Shown: positions 1 to 8,185 of the stretch, piece by piece
Layout: each line of letters begins with the position of its first letter
How positions within the stretch are numbered: position 1 is the stretch's first letter
Notes under the pieces: generated by a model
Seen by the model: the letters and a program-made list of their open reading frames with translations, nothing else
Told to the model about the DNA's origin: nothing
Databases searched by the model: none
NCBI GenBank assembly: GCA_937911045.1
Contig: CALEPX010000008.1
Location: 1-29,300 of the forward strand
DNA length: 29,300 nucleotides
Direction: 5' to 3'
Source of the DNA: an uncultured Fretibacterium sp.
GTDB taxonomy: Bacteria; Synergistota; Synergistia; Synergistales; Aminobacteriaceae
Position numbers and translations under genes: made by a program

Positions 1-61
1 GACTCGAACCTGGAACCTAGTGATTAACAGTCACCCGCTCTGCCGATTGAGCTATCATGGA
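1..61 (-). tRNA. tRNA-Asn (anticodon GTT), 3' end cut off by the window edge
   Basis: Read on the minus strand, a 7-nt acceptor strand beginning TCCATGA is followed by a D arm (GCTC ... GAGC), an anticodon arm with the 7-nt loop CTGTTAA between GTGA and TCAC, and a T arm containing GGTTCGAGTC. The anticodon is GTT, which reads asparagine codons. The last part of the T arm, the 3' acceptor strand and any CCA lie outside the window. Confidence 0.93.
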
Positions 62-185
62 ACGAACACGGTTAGAGATTTTAGACTAAGTTTGTGATTC
101 TGTCAAGCGATTTGTCAAAAAAATTTTTCGGGCGAATAATTTGTGATGAAAATCTGCGATGAATATGTGCGTTTGATTTTGGGAT

Positions 186-214
186 TTGACAATTTTCGGC
201 TCATGAAATATTAT
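186..214 (+). promoter_or_regulatory. Sigma-70 type promoter for the small secreted protein
   Basis: A perfect -35 TTGACA (186-191) is followed after exactly 17 bp by a -10 TATTAT (209-214). Transcription would start near 221, about 34 nt before the ATG at 255. It is the best promoter match seen in the window. Confidence 0.75.
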
Positions 215-254
215 CTCGAATAATAATTTGTAATTTTCAGGAGGCAATTTTGCT

Positions 255-656
255 ATGAAAAAGAGTGCATTACTTAGTGTATTAGTTTTAGCGTTGGTAT
301 TTGTTTTCGCAGGAAGCGCGTTTGCCGCAACATGGACGAATTTCGATTTCTTGAGATTCGCTAAAGAGAAAGTTTTGACGGATTTCCACCCGACAGCCAA
401 ACCGGACGATCCTGACACAAAGAGCGATTATTATCAGGAGCCGGAAGAGAAAGACGGAATAGTTTCAGCGAGAGTGAATATTTTCTACAAGGGCTGGTTC
501 AAACAGCATTCAATGCTCGTTCAGATGGATTTGCGCCCGAACGATGGTCTGATTAAAGTTGCAGTGTTGCAGGATTCAAACGGTGCGAATTTGACGGGGA
601 ACAAGATCTTCAAGGAAAATTCGTGGGTTGAGCTTTCAAGTTTGGACTGGAAATAA
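255..656 (+). CDS. Small secreted protein of unknown function
   Basis: A 133-residue protein that I do not recognise. Residues 1-24 form a clear signal peptide (two Lys, a Leu/Val-rich core, and a GSAFA cleavage site), so the mature protein of about 109 residues is exported. The mature part is charged and soluble-looking, rich in Asp, Lys and aromatic residues, with no Cys and no membrane segment; it resembles a small periplasmic or surface beta domain more than an enzyme. The ATG is preceded by AGGAGG at good spacing. It is a single-gene unit with its own strong promoter (186-214) and terminator (693-729), so it could be abundant. No function is proposed. Confidence 0.85.
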   Translation: MKKSALLSVLVLALVFVFAGSAFAATWTNFDFLRFAKEKVLTDFHPTAKPDDPDTKSDYYQEPEEKDGIVSARVNIFYKGWFKQHSMLVQMDLRPNDGLIKVAVLQDSNGANLTGNKIFKENSWVELSSLDWK

Positions 657-692
657 TTTTTGCGTCTGGAAATTAATATTTTATTGGGAAAG

Positions 693-729
693 AGCGTCAG
701 TGAAGAAAGATTTTTGCTGACGTTTTTTT
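693..729 (+). terminator. Rho-independent terminator
   Basis: CGTCAG (695-700) pairs with CTGACG (717-722), extendable by G-T and A-T pairs, and is followed by a run of seven T. It ends the small secreted protein unit and lies about 35 nt before the next gene. Confidence 0.8.
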
Positions 730-763
730 ATGCGTAATTCTGGAAATTTTGGGAGAGAATTTT

Positions 764-1528
764 ATGAGTACACAGGAATTTTGGAAGTTATTAAAGCGCA
801 AGTTTTACTCGTTGTTGATGATTTTGATTCCGACGGGAATAATATTCTTGATACTTGCGTTGATTTTGCGATTGTTGCCGTATTTTCTGCCGGCTGAGAT
901 GCTCGTGTCATGGAAGGAAACGCTGAAATTTTACGCGACGAATCCGGTTGAATTGAAAGCTCTTTTGCTTGAGAAGGGTGCGGACGCTGAATGGATATTT
1001 ATCTTGATTCAGGTTTTGCAGGTTGTATTTGCGCCGATTCCCGGACAGGCTGCGGCGTTGGCTGGCGGATTTATTTTCGGATTTTGGAAGGGCTGGTTCT
1101 TGACGACGCTGGGACTTGCAATCGGAAGTTTCATCGCGATGGCTGGTGCGAGAATTTTGGGGTTCAAGCTTGTGCGGAAGATCGTTCCGGATTCGATTAT
1201 AAAGCAATTTGACAGTGTAATTTCCGATGGCGGTTACATGACGTTTTTCATGATATTTTTGCTGCCGGCGTTGCCAGATGATGCTGTATGTTTTCTCGCG
1301 GGCTTAACGAAATTGAAGCTGCTGCCGCTATCGATTGTGTGTTTGCTTGGACGCGCTCCGGGAATGGCTGTTCTGTCACTTGTTGGAGCAGGTTTCGCGA
1401 CGGGATTGACTGCTGCTGCGTACGCATTGTTCGGAATTATGATGGTAATTTCCGTTGTGCTTTGGATATTATGGGAATACGTCGAAGATTGGATTTATCG
1501 AGTTGTGAACGTGAAGCGGGGGAAATAA
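764..1528 (+). CDS. TVP38/TMEM64 (DedA/VTT superfamily) membrane protein
   Basis: A 254-residue integral membrane protein. After a short cytoplasmic N-terminus there is a membrane segment, then the VTT core: the amphipathic segment APIPGQAAALAGG, helices with GFWKGW and GSFIAMAGA, and the second re-entrant motif LLPALPDDAVCFLAGLT, followed by GRAPGM and a hydrophobic C-terminus. Family members are implicated in lipid scrambling or transport and envelope homeostasis; the substrate here is unknown. The ATG at 764 is preferred over an in-frame TTG at 749 because GGGAGAG sits 7 nt upstream of it. The gene converges on a cardiolipin-synthase-like gene with a single base between the stop codons; a lipid-related link is possible but inferred. 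Confidence 0.85.
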   Translation: MSTQEFWKLLKRKFYSLLMILIPTGIIFLILALILRLLPYFLPAEMLVSWKETLKFYATNPVELKALLLEKGADAEWIFILIQVLQVVFAPIPGQAAALAGGFIFGFWKGWFLTTLGLAIGSFIAMAGARILGFKLVRKIVPDSIIKQFDSVISDGGYMTFFMIFLLPALPDDAVCFLAGLTKLKLLPLSIVCLLGRAPGMAVLSLVGAGFATGLTAAAYALFGIMMVISVVLWILWEYVEDWIYRVVNVKRGK

Positions 1529-1529
1529 T

Positions 1530-2711
1530 TTACAGCACGGCTGACCAGAACTTGCCGATTTTTGCCTGTAATTTTTGCAAGAGCGAGCGATTTCTCAGTC
1601 GGTCGTTTAATTTTTCTTCGGAACAGTGGCTCAAATCATTCAGGAATGCGTTTTCGAGTTCGGCTACGAGTTTTGCGGAATACACGAACGCTTGGACTTC
1701 GTAATTCATTTCGAGACTTCGCATGTCAAGATTCGTCGTGCCAACTGAGGCTATATTTCTGTCTGAGATAAGAGTTTTTGCGTGAATGAATCTGTCCTGA
1801 TACACGAAAATTCTGATTCCGTGTTCAAGCAAACGGTCGATATTATATTGCGATGCCCATGATACGAGCGTGTGATTCGCTTTGAACGGGATTATGATTC
1901 TCACGTCAACGTTTTTTGATGCAGCCAAGTACAGAGCGTTGAGTAATTTTTCGTCGGGAACGAGATAGGGCGTTGTAATCCATAGACGGTTTTTAGCGTT
2001 TGAAATTATCTTGATATATTCGTCGGCGATTATGCGAAATTCTTCGTTAGGACCGCTCGCTGCGATTTTCACGGGGACGCTGTTGCTGAAGCTTATGTTT
2101 GATATGTCGATGATTTTGCTGTTGAGTTCTTCTGGAGTGATTTTGTTTTTCTTGAGATTGAGCCTGTCCCACATTCGGAAGAAAATGCGATCTAATTCCG
2201 CAACTGCCTCGCCTTTAATCTGCAAATGAGTGTCGCGCCATCGTTTGAGATACACGTCGCCGATATTTAAGCCGCCAAGTAAGCCTGTGTGACCGTCAAC
2301 TGTTATAATTTTCCTGTGATCTCTGTGAGTGAGGCTTAATCGCAAATTGAAAAGCGTTGGGGGTAAAAACACGTGAACATTTACGCCTGCGTTTCGTAGA
2401 TCCGAGATGAAATTTCGTCCGAGCCGCCAGCTTCCGAGTGCGTCAAAAATCACGCGAACTTTCACACCGGATCTCGCACGTTCGGATAGAATATTTTTGA
2501 TTTTGCGTCCGATTTCGTCGTCGCTGAATATAAAGTATTCGAGATTGATTCTGTGTTGCGCATTGCTAAGAGCTTCTGTTATTGCAGCAAAAGTCTCAGC
2601 ACCATCGAGCAATAATTTTACGCTGTTATTACTTGACGTGCTGAGTTTGAAATTATGTTCTCGTTGCTCTTGATGAAAATTGCGTTTCTTGAATATCTTG
2701 ACCTTTCCCAA
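1530..2711 (-). CDS. cls: Cardiolipin synthase-like phospholipase D family protein
   Basis: A 393-residue protein with two phospholipase D HxKxxxxD active-site motifs, HRKIITVD in the N-terminal half and HAKTLISD in the C-terminal half, each followed by the usual Gly/Asn context (GGLNIGD and GTTNLDMRS). This is the layout of bacterial cardiolipin synthases, which join two phosphatidylglycerol molecules or a PG and another phospholipid at the inner membrane. The two N-terminal membrane helices of ClsA are absent; the protein starts almost directly with the catalytic domain, like the shorter ClsB-type enzymes. The start is a TTG with AGGA about 10 nt upstream; an in-frame stop lies just upstream and no ATG fits. 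Another PLD-type phosphatidyltransferase remains possible. Confidence 0.85.
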   Translation of the reverse strand: MGKVKIFKKRNFHQEQREHNFKLSTSSNNSVKLLLDGAETFAAITEALSNAQHRINLEYFIFSDDEIGRKIKNILSERARSGVKVRVIFDALGSWRLGRNFISDLRNAGVNVHVFLPPTLFNLRLSLTHRDHRKIITVDGHTGLLGGLNIGDVYLKRWRDTHLQIKGEAVAELDRIFFRMWDRLNLKKNKITPEELNSKIIDISNISFSNSVPVKIAASGPNEEFRIIADEYIKIISNAKNRLWITTPYLVPDEKLLNALYLAASKNVDVRIIIPFKANHTLVSWASQYNIDRLLEHGIRIFVYQDRFIHAKTLISDRNIASVGTTNLDMRSLEMNYEVQAFVYSAKLVAELENAFLNDLSHCSEEKLNDRLRNRSLLQKLQAKIGKFWSAVL

Positions 2712-2746
2712 TTCCTCAAATCCTGATTCGTATTATGCTGCCATTA

Positions 2747-2775
2747 ATTGTAAATAATTATGCGAGTTTTCACAA
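2747..2775 (-). promoter_or_regulatory. Probable promoter of the cls-like gene
   Basis: On the minus strand, TTGTGA (2775-2770) and TACAAT (2752-2747) are separated by exactly 17 bp, about 35 bp upstream of the TTG start. Confidence 0.5.
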
Positions 2776-2798
2776 GTTAATTTTACGAAAAAACGCTC

Positions 2799-2825
2799 AA
2801 AAAAAACTCCCCATTTTCAGGAGAG
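2799..2825 (-). terminator. Rho-independent terminator of the tct operon
   Basis: On the minus strand CTCTCC (2825-2820) pairs fully with GGGGAG (2812-2807) around a 7-nt loop and is followed by eight T. It lies 9 nt after the stop of the antiporter-like subunit gene. Confidence 0.85.
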
Positions 2826-2833
2826 CAGAAATT

Positions 2834-4759
2834 TTATATTAACATGAACGCCAACACAATCAAGAAGCCAATCGCGAATGTCATCAAGCCATACGCCAAA
2901 CTCGAAGGCAAAAGCGAACTCAGAGTTTCGGATTGGGACTCGTCGCGATAAAAGCCGAAATCCGGATTCTCGTAATACCTGATGAACTTGATTTTTGCGG
3001 CGTGTTCAAGAACGTACGAGACCGGGCCTGCTGTGAATAGATCAACAAGTTTCGCAAACAGTGAGCCAAAGAACGGCAGAATTGTCCCGAGCAACGGTCT
3101 GAAGAATAAATTTTCGATGTTGAGTTTCGGATTCCATAAGTCCGGGAAATAAATCGAGCCGTCATAAGTTTTTCGTATCAGGAATTTGCGAACAATCATG
3201 AAATACACAAGTACGCCAATCGTAATTGAAATCACAGCACCTTCAAGCGACTCGAACGAGAAATAATTTATGAAGTGATGATGTTCCGGAGCATTCATGA
3301 ATCCTGAGCCGAATACGCTGATTTTGTCCGCAATCGAATACGGCATGAATCCGAAAACCGCCAGCGTCAACGACGAAATTACCAGAACTATCGCGTTCAC
3401 CGGAGAAATATATCGTGCTTTCTCGTGCAAATCCGGGGATTTTTTCGCGATGAACAGCACGTAGAATAATTTCAGAACATAAGCAGTCGTCAAGCCCCCA
3501 GAAATCAGAAACAGCCACTCAGTAATCTGGAACAAATATTTTGCGTCGGTCAAGTGAATCTGCTCAACGATTGCCTCGTGAATCAGAGTTTTTCCCAAAT
3601 ATCCGTTCAGCAGCGGCGCACCCATCAAGCCAAGTCCACCCATAACAAACGCGAACAGAAACACGAATTTGCCCTTGCCGAATCCGCGAATGTCATTTAG
3701 ATTCAGCTTGTGAGTGTTCATGTGAACGACACCTGCGCACAGGAATAACACCAGCTTAATCAACGAGTGACCAATCATGTAAAGAATCGTTCCGCGAATT
3801 GCGAGATCATTTTCATGCCCGAGAAAACACTGCATAGAAATTCCGGTCAGAATAAATCCCAGCTGCGACATAGATGAACATGCTAAAGTACGCTTGATAT
3901 TCACCGAGAAGACAGCCAAGATCGCTCCCAAAGTCATAGTGATTAATGCCAGAATCATCAGCAGCATTCCCCAAGTCGAATCGTGCAGGAAAATTCCCGA
4001 ACTCAAAACCAGAATGCCAAATAATCCCGACTTGGTGAGCAATCCTGATAATAACGCGCTCGACGGTGCTGGTGCTGAAGTGTGAGCTGTCGGCAGCCAA
4101 ATATGCGCCGGAAAAATCGCAGCCTTCGCAGCAAATCCCACGAATATTAACGCTCCGAGCAAATACAAATCCTGATTCGAAAATTCTGATAAATTCGCAA
4201 TCTCAAAAGTTCCGGTTCTGGCATAAAGCAAAATCAATCCGGTCAACGTGACAAGTCCGCCGATTATCGCAATCGCTAAATACGTCTGAGCAGCGCGCGC
4301 AGCTTCGGGTGTTTCGTCCTGAGCGACCATAACGTACGAGAATAACGACATCATTTCGAAAAATACGAACGTCGTGTACAAATCCGCCGACAAAAATACG
4401 CCCATGATTGAGCCAAACGTCATTAACACGTACAGGTAATAGCGATTCCGGTTATGATGACGCGCAAGATATTCCCGCGAAAAAATCGTCGTGGCTGCCC
4501 ACATGAACGAAATTATCACGCAATATATAAATCTGAATCCGTCAAGCGTGAAATTCAAGCCGAATCCGCAAACGTTATTAACATGACAGCTCGTGCCGAT
4601 TGATTCATACGCGAAAATTACGAGCAGCAATTCCAGTAAGCAAACAAAATCCGCGAAATAATCCCGAATGTCACGACTGAATTTGCCGATTACGAACGAA
4701 AACAAGCCTCCCAATAACGGTATGAGAGCTAATATCAACAGCAGAGAATTTCCGGTCAT
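2834..4759 (-). CDS. NuoL/MrpD/HyfB-type proton- or sodium-translocating membrane subunit
   Basis: A 641-residue polytopic membrane protein of the complex I / Mrp antiporter family (proton-conducting membrane transporter domain). Key charged residues of the family are visible: Glu135 in FFEMMSLFSY (TM5 glutamate), Lys212 in AAKAAIFPAH (TM7 lysine), Lys243 in LLTKSGLFG (TM8), His331 in MIGHSL, and Lys390 in NGYLGK (TM12). The signature KRTLACSSMSQLGF is also present. These proteins normally work inside multi-subunit complexes (Nuo, Mrp, Mbh/Hyf), but no partner subunits are encoded here. The ATG is one base after the tctA stop (TAACATG), so it appears translationally coupled to tctA and co-transcribed with the transporter. 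Direction and ion specificity cannot be read from sequence. The C-terminal ~130 residues form an extension with further membrane segments. Confidence 0.87.
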   Translation of the reverse strand: MTGNSLLLILALIPLLGGLFSFVIGKFSRDIRDYFADFVCLLELLLVIFAYESIGTSCHVNNVCGFGLNFTLDGFRFIYCVIISFMWAATTIFSREYLARHHNRNRYYLYVLMTFGSIMGVFLSADLYTTFVFFEMMSLFSYVMVAQDETPEAARAAQTYLAIAIIGGLVTLTGLILLYARTGTFEIANLSEFSNQDLYLLGALIFVGFAAKAAIFPAHIWLPTAHTSAPAPSSALLSGLLTKSGLFGILVLSSGIFLHDSTWGMLLMILALITMTLGAILAVFSVNIKRTLACSSMSQLGFILTGISMQCFLGHENDLAIRGTILYMIGHSLIKLVLFLCAGVVHMNTHKLNLNDIRGFGKGKFVFLFAFVMGGLGLMGAPLLNGYLGKTLIHEAIVEQIHLTDAKYLFQITEWLFLISGGLTTAYVLKLFYVLFIAKKSPDLHEKARYISPVNAIVLVISSLTLAVFGFMPYSIADKISVFGSGFMNAPEHHHFINYFSFESLEGAVISITIGVLVYFMIVRKFLIRKTYDGSIYFPDLWNPKLNIENLFFRPLLGTILPFFGSLFAKLVDLFTAGPVSYVLEHAAKIKFIRYYENPDFGFYRDESQSETLSSLLPSSLAYGLMTFAIGFLIVLAFMLI

Positions 4760-4760
4760 G

Positions 4761-6269
4761 TTATGCTGATTTCTTTGCGTGTCTGCGTTCTTTCCAGTGC
4801 CTGTAAAATTCAGTTTGCGTTACGAACAGGAATACTAACAGCACGAATAATACAATCGAGATATAACTTGTGAAGATGCTCCCCAACATTCCAAGAACTG
4901 AGCCGCCTTCAAGCATTACTCCGCGTCTGTAATTTTCCTCGCAAAGTCTGGTCAGAATTACTCCAAGAACTATCGGCGCAATCGGGTAATTATATCGCTT
5001 CAGGAAATAGCCGATTATGCCAAATCCGAACATCCAGAAAATATCGTACACACTGTTACGAATCGCAAACGCGCCAATCACGGACAAGATCAAAATCGTC
5101 GGCATCAAAATTCCCTTTGGAACTTCGACAATTTTCGTGAAAGCTTTGATTCCTGTCAATCCGAACACAAGTAAAAAGAACGAAGCTACTAACAAGCACG
5201 CAACGATTAACCAGAACAAATCCGGAGTCTGCGAGATTAAATTCGGGCCGGGTCTCAAGCCTTGAATCGTCAACGCGCTGATCAAAACTGCCGTCACAGC
5301 GTCACCGGGGATTCCTAACGTCAACATCGGGATAAACGCGCCTCCAATCGCTGCATTATTCGCGGATTCAGGGGCAATAATTCCCTCGACAGCTCCCTTC
5401 CCGAACGGTGCAGAAGGATTCTTGACCGAACGTTTCGCCTGATCGTAACTCAACAACGCCGCAATATCTCCGCCAGCTCCGGGCAATGCTCCGACTAATA
5501 CGCCAATTATCGATGACTTGATCGTAAGTCCCATATATTTCAGCGACTCAGCCCACGAAGGCAAAATCTTGTCAACTTTCTGTTTGACCGGTGTAGCGCG
5601 CATGTCCGTTATCTGGCTCAAGGCCTCAGACGCTCCGAATAATCCAATCATGGCGACAACGTAATCAACGCCCGAGTTCAAGTAAACGATATTAAACGTG
5701 AATCTCTTCACAGCCGTCTGACCGTCAACACCTACGCAGCCAAGAAAAATTCCGATACAGCCGGCGATTAATCCGAACCTGACAGATCTGCCGCTTAACG
5801 ATCCGACCATCATCAAGCCCATGAGTGACAGCATCAGGTAATCAATCGAGTGAAAATTTCGCGCAATACCCGCAACTAATGGCGCACAGGTTGCCAGTGC
5901 CAAAACTCCGAGTAACGTTCCAATTACGGATTGTGACGTAGCAAGCCCCATAGCTTCACCGGCTCGACCCTGTTTTGCGAGAGCGTAACCGTCAAGAGCT
6001 GTCGCAACTGCTGCAGGAGCTCCGGGGATATTCAGCAAAATCGCAGAACGTGATCCGCCGAAAACTGAGCCAACAAATACTCCGACCATTACCGCAAGCG
6101 CGCTGTGCTGTTCCCAGCCGAACGTGAACGAAACCAGCAGCGAAACCGCCATCGTGCCGGAAAGTCCCGGGATCGCTCCAACGTAAACTCCCGCACAAGT
6201 CCCGGCAGCAACCAACGCAATCAGCCAAGGCTCTCGCAATATAACCGACATGTAATATAACGCTGACAT
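4761..6269 (-). CDS. tctA: Tripartite tricarboxylate transporter, large membrane subunit TctA
   Basis: A 502-residue protein, full length for TctA (about 500), with roughly 12 hydrophobic segments. Family features: the N-terminal GAIPGLSGTMAVSLL, the SVFGGSRSAILLNIPGAPAAV motif region, and its second-half counterpart with GALPGAGGDIAALLSYDQ and GIPGDAVTAVLI. TctA is the translocation channel of the TTT system, which imports carboxylates delivered by the binding protein TctC with an ion gradient. A strong AAAGGAG lies upstream of the ATG. The gene sits 34 nt downstream of tctB and is coupled to the antiporter-like gene after it. The substrate is unknown. Confidence 0.95.
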   Translation of the reverse strand: MSALYYMSVILREPWLIALVAAGTCAGVYVGAIPGLSGTMAVSLLVSFTFGWEQHSALAVMVGVFVGSVFGGSRSAILLNIPGAPAAVATALDGYALAKQGRAGEAMGLATSQSVIGTLLGVLALATCAPLVAGIARNFHSIDYLMLSLMGLMMVGSLSGRSVRFGLIAGCIGIFLGCVGVDGQTAVKRFTFNIVYLNSGVDYVVAMIGLFGASEALSQITDMRATPVKQKVDKILPSWAESLKYMGLTIKSSIIGVLVGALPGAGGDIAALLSYDQAKRSVKNPSAPFGKGAVEGIIAPESANNAAIGGAFIPMLTLGIPGDAVTAVLISALTIQGLRPGPNLISQTPDLFWLIVACLLVASFFLLVFGLTGIKAFTKIVEVPKGILMPTILILSVIGAFAIRNSVYDIFWMFGFGIIGYFLKRYNYPIAPIVLGVILTRLCEENYRRGVMLEGGSVLGMLGSIFTSYISIVLFVLLVFLFVTQTEFYRHWKERRHAKKSA

Positions 6270-6303
6270 TTATAAATCTCCTTTCTGAATCTAAATCTGA
6301 ATT

Positions 6304-6900
6304 TTACGGGAACACGACGCTGAATAATAACCTGAACACTACGACGATAAACGCCATAACAATCGCTGTCCATAAAATATTTTTCACGAAATCTTTGCGA
6401 GTTAAATAGCACATCGAGAAATACAGGAATACCGACGTCGCAATATAAAAACTCACGCCCATTAACAACGCTGCACAATACGCTACGATCGCAGCCAGCA
6501 TAATCACAACGTTCAAAGGCAACGCGTACTTAATCGCCTCAACAATTTTCCTGGCAATTCCGGAGATATTCGAGAGCGGAGTTGTAAGCTTGAAATTCTC
6601 CAGAACCGTCCAAGCAGCCATCAAAACCCACAAGCCGCTAACAAATACCGGAACAGCCGCAGCCGATGCGATTCTCGGACCACGCCGCAACGGGATCTTG
6701 AACCAAAGTTCGATCGACAAATACAGCGCGATAATCCCGAACGCAAGCAACACAATCGAGAAAACTTTTTCACCGGCTTCGAGCGAATGTTCTTTCACGA
6801 CGATCAAATCATCTGTGTTGACTTCGAGAGCAGGATTCAGATCTTCGTATTCAGTTTGAGCTTGAGCCTGAGCTTGAGCATTAATATTCTGGTCTGACAA
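6304..6900 (-). CDS. tctB: Tripartite tricarboxylate transporter, small membrane subunit TctB
   Basis: A 198-residue protein with four predicted membrane segments (near residues 47-68, 80-100, 130-155 and 170-195), matching the TctB layout. It partners TctA. The start is TTG with GAGGTG 7 nt upstream; no better start exists. The N-terminus (about 45 residues) is hydrophilic and acidic and contains a short Gln-Ala repeat encoded by a six-base tandem repeat, which is longer than in many TctB proteins. Assignment rests on size, membrane pattern and position between tctC and tctA rather than on strong motifs. Confidence 0.85.
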   Translation of the reverse strand: MSDQNINAQAQAQAQTEYEDLNPALEVNTDDLIVVKEHSLEAGEKVFSIVLLAFGIIALYLSIELWFKIPLRRGPRIASAAAVPVFVSGLWVLMAAWTVLENFKLTTPLSNISGIARKIVEAIKYALPLNVVIMLAAIVAYCAALLMGVSFYIATSVFLYFSMCYLTRKDFVKNILWTAIVMAFIVVVFRLLFSVVFP

Positions 6901-6917
6901 TTCAATTCACCTCGTGT

Positions 6918-6948
6918 AAAAAAAATAACCCCGACGTGAATCAGGGTT
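6918..6948 (-). terminator. Terminator-like hairpin between tctC and tctB
   Basis: On the minus strand AACCC (6948-6944) pairs with GGGTT (6931-6927) around a 12-nt loop, then a run of eight T begins after one A. It sits directly after the tctC stop and just before the tctB ribosome binding site. It probably ends part of the transcription after tctC, keeping the binding protein in excess over the membrane subunits. Confidence 0.65.
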
Positions 6949-6970
6949 GTTCGTCAAAATTTTTCTCGTG

Positions 6971-7930
6971 TTAATCCAACGCACCACTGTTTTTCAGCGC
7001 GTTAATCGTGTTATTTCTCCAGGACGAGATATATTTCGCAGCTTCTTCGCCGGAATATCCCAGGAAATTAATGTTGAAGTTCGCGAGTACTTTCTGATAA
7101 CTTTCAACAGGACCGGCTTTTGTGAACGCGTCGCTGAGTTTGGAAATTATCGCTGGATCAGTTCCCTTTTTCACGAACACGCCATAGAACGGTCCCCACG
7201 GCAAATATTTCGCGAAATCAGGATACTCACCTGTAACTAACGGAACTTCGGGCATCAAGTCAACTTTTTCAACTGAGAACAGGCAAAGGAATTTCACATC
7301 GCCGGCTTTGTAGTCCTCGATTCCGGACTGGATTTTGCAGACTGTGAAATCGCACTCGCCATTTATTACAGCAGTTTTTGCTGAAGCGTCGCTGTCATAA
7401 GGGATTTCGTTGAACATCGCGCCGGTAATATCCGTAATGAACGCGCCAACTTCCCAAGGCAATCCGCCCGCACCCGTCGTTGAAAGCTTGAGCGTCCACG
7501 GAGCTTTTTTAGCAGCCTCGATTATTTCCGTGAATGACTTGAACTTTGAATCTTTGCCAACAACTATTCCGACAACTTCATCGCCGATTAAATACACACA
7601 ATCGAAATTATCGTAGGTCAGTTCGCTAATTTCGAGCGCATCGTACAACGCAGGATTTTCCGCACCCATCAAGAGCGTATAGCCGTCATTCGGGGCATCG
7701 AATACGTACTGAGTTGCGATTGAACCAGTTGCGCCGGTCATATTCTGAATGATGATTGATTTCCCGAGGTTCTGTTCAGCGATTGCAGATAACGGACGCA
7801 TCAGCGAGTCAGTGCCGCCGCCAGCACCCCATTGAACGATACCGTTGATATTCTGCGTCGGGTAATCAGCAGCAAATGCGCAAACAACCATCGATAAAAC
7901 CAAAGACATTGCGAGTAAAAACTTTCTCAT
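6971..7930 (-). CDS. tctC: Tripartite tricarboxylate transporter substrate-binding protein TctC
   Basis: A 319-residue periplasmic binding protein. Residues 1-21 are a signal peptide ending CAFA. The mature part has the TctC/Bug hallmarks: YPTQNINGIVQWGAGGGTDSLMR near the N-terminus (binding-loop region), then NMTGATGSIATQYV and GYTLLMG. No lipobox follows the signal peptide, although a Cys lies near the cleavage site. In this family the fold encloses small carboxylates; the ligand is not predictable. The ATG at 7930 is chosen over an in-frame TTG at 7936 because AGGAGGT lies 8 nt upstream of it. It is the first gene of tctC-tctB-tctA-antiporter subunit. A weak -10-like TATGAT lies upstream, without a clear -35. 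Confidence 0.93.
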   Translation of the reverse strand: MRKFLLAMSLVLSMVVCAFAADYPTQNINGIVQWGAGGGTDSLMRPLSAIAEQNLGKSIIIQNMTGATGSIATQYVFDAPNDGYTLLMGAENPALYDALEISELTYDNFDCVYLIGDEVVGIVVGKDSKFKSFTEIIEAAKKAPWTLKLSTTGAGGLPWEVGAFITDITGAMFNEIPYDSDASAKTAVINGECDFTVCKIQSGIEDYKAGDVKFLCLFSVEKVDLMPEVPLVTGEYPDFAKYLPWGPFYGVFVKKGTDPAIISKLSDAFTKAGPVESYQKVLANFNINFLGYSGEEAAKYISSWRNNTINALKNSGALD

Positions 7931-8096
7931 AAGCAAAAACCTCCTGAATGCTAATAATATGAATACTAAGATTTTATCATAACGCGATTATTTTTCATAA
8001 GAACATGACGCTAAAAAATCTTTCGTGAAAATTACGGAATCTGCGAGAGAAGCCTTACTGCTTTAAGTCTCACAAATTTCACTCCAGTGCGTAATC

Positions 8097-8105
8097 TGTT
8101 ATAAT
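8097..8105 (+). promoter_or_regulatory. Extended -10 promoter of the small peptide unit
   Basis: A consensus TATAAT (8100-8105) is preceded by TG one base upstream, giving an extended -10 element. The -35 region (TTTCAC) is poor. Transcription would start near 8112, leaving a leader of about 74 nt before the peptide start. The DNA between the tctC start and this promoter (7931-8096) is AT-rich and shows no gene. Confidence 0.55.
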
Positions 8106-8185
8106 GAGTTCAGGCAGCGTGATTTTTGCGTGAGGGGTGCCTGTGGGATGCCTCCGAGTACGTAACGGGAAAGGAGGTGAGGCTA

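Noticed and set aside
86..418. A 110-codon minus-strand frame opposite the small secreted protein
   Set aside because: It covers the promoter and signal peptide region of a better supported gene and has no features of its own.
1288..1704. A 138-codon plus-strand frame spanning the VTT/cls junction
   Set aside because: It overlaps two well-supported genes in other frames and shows no domain.
6850..6885. Gln-Ala tandem repeat in the tctB N-terminus as a contingency locus
   Set aside because: The repeat unit is six bases, so slippage would keep the frame, and only about four units are present.
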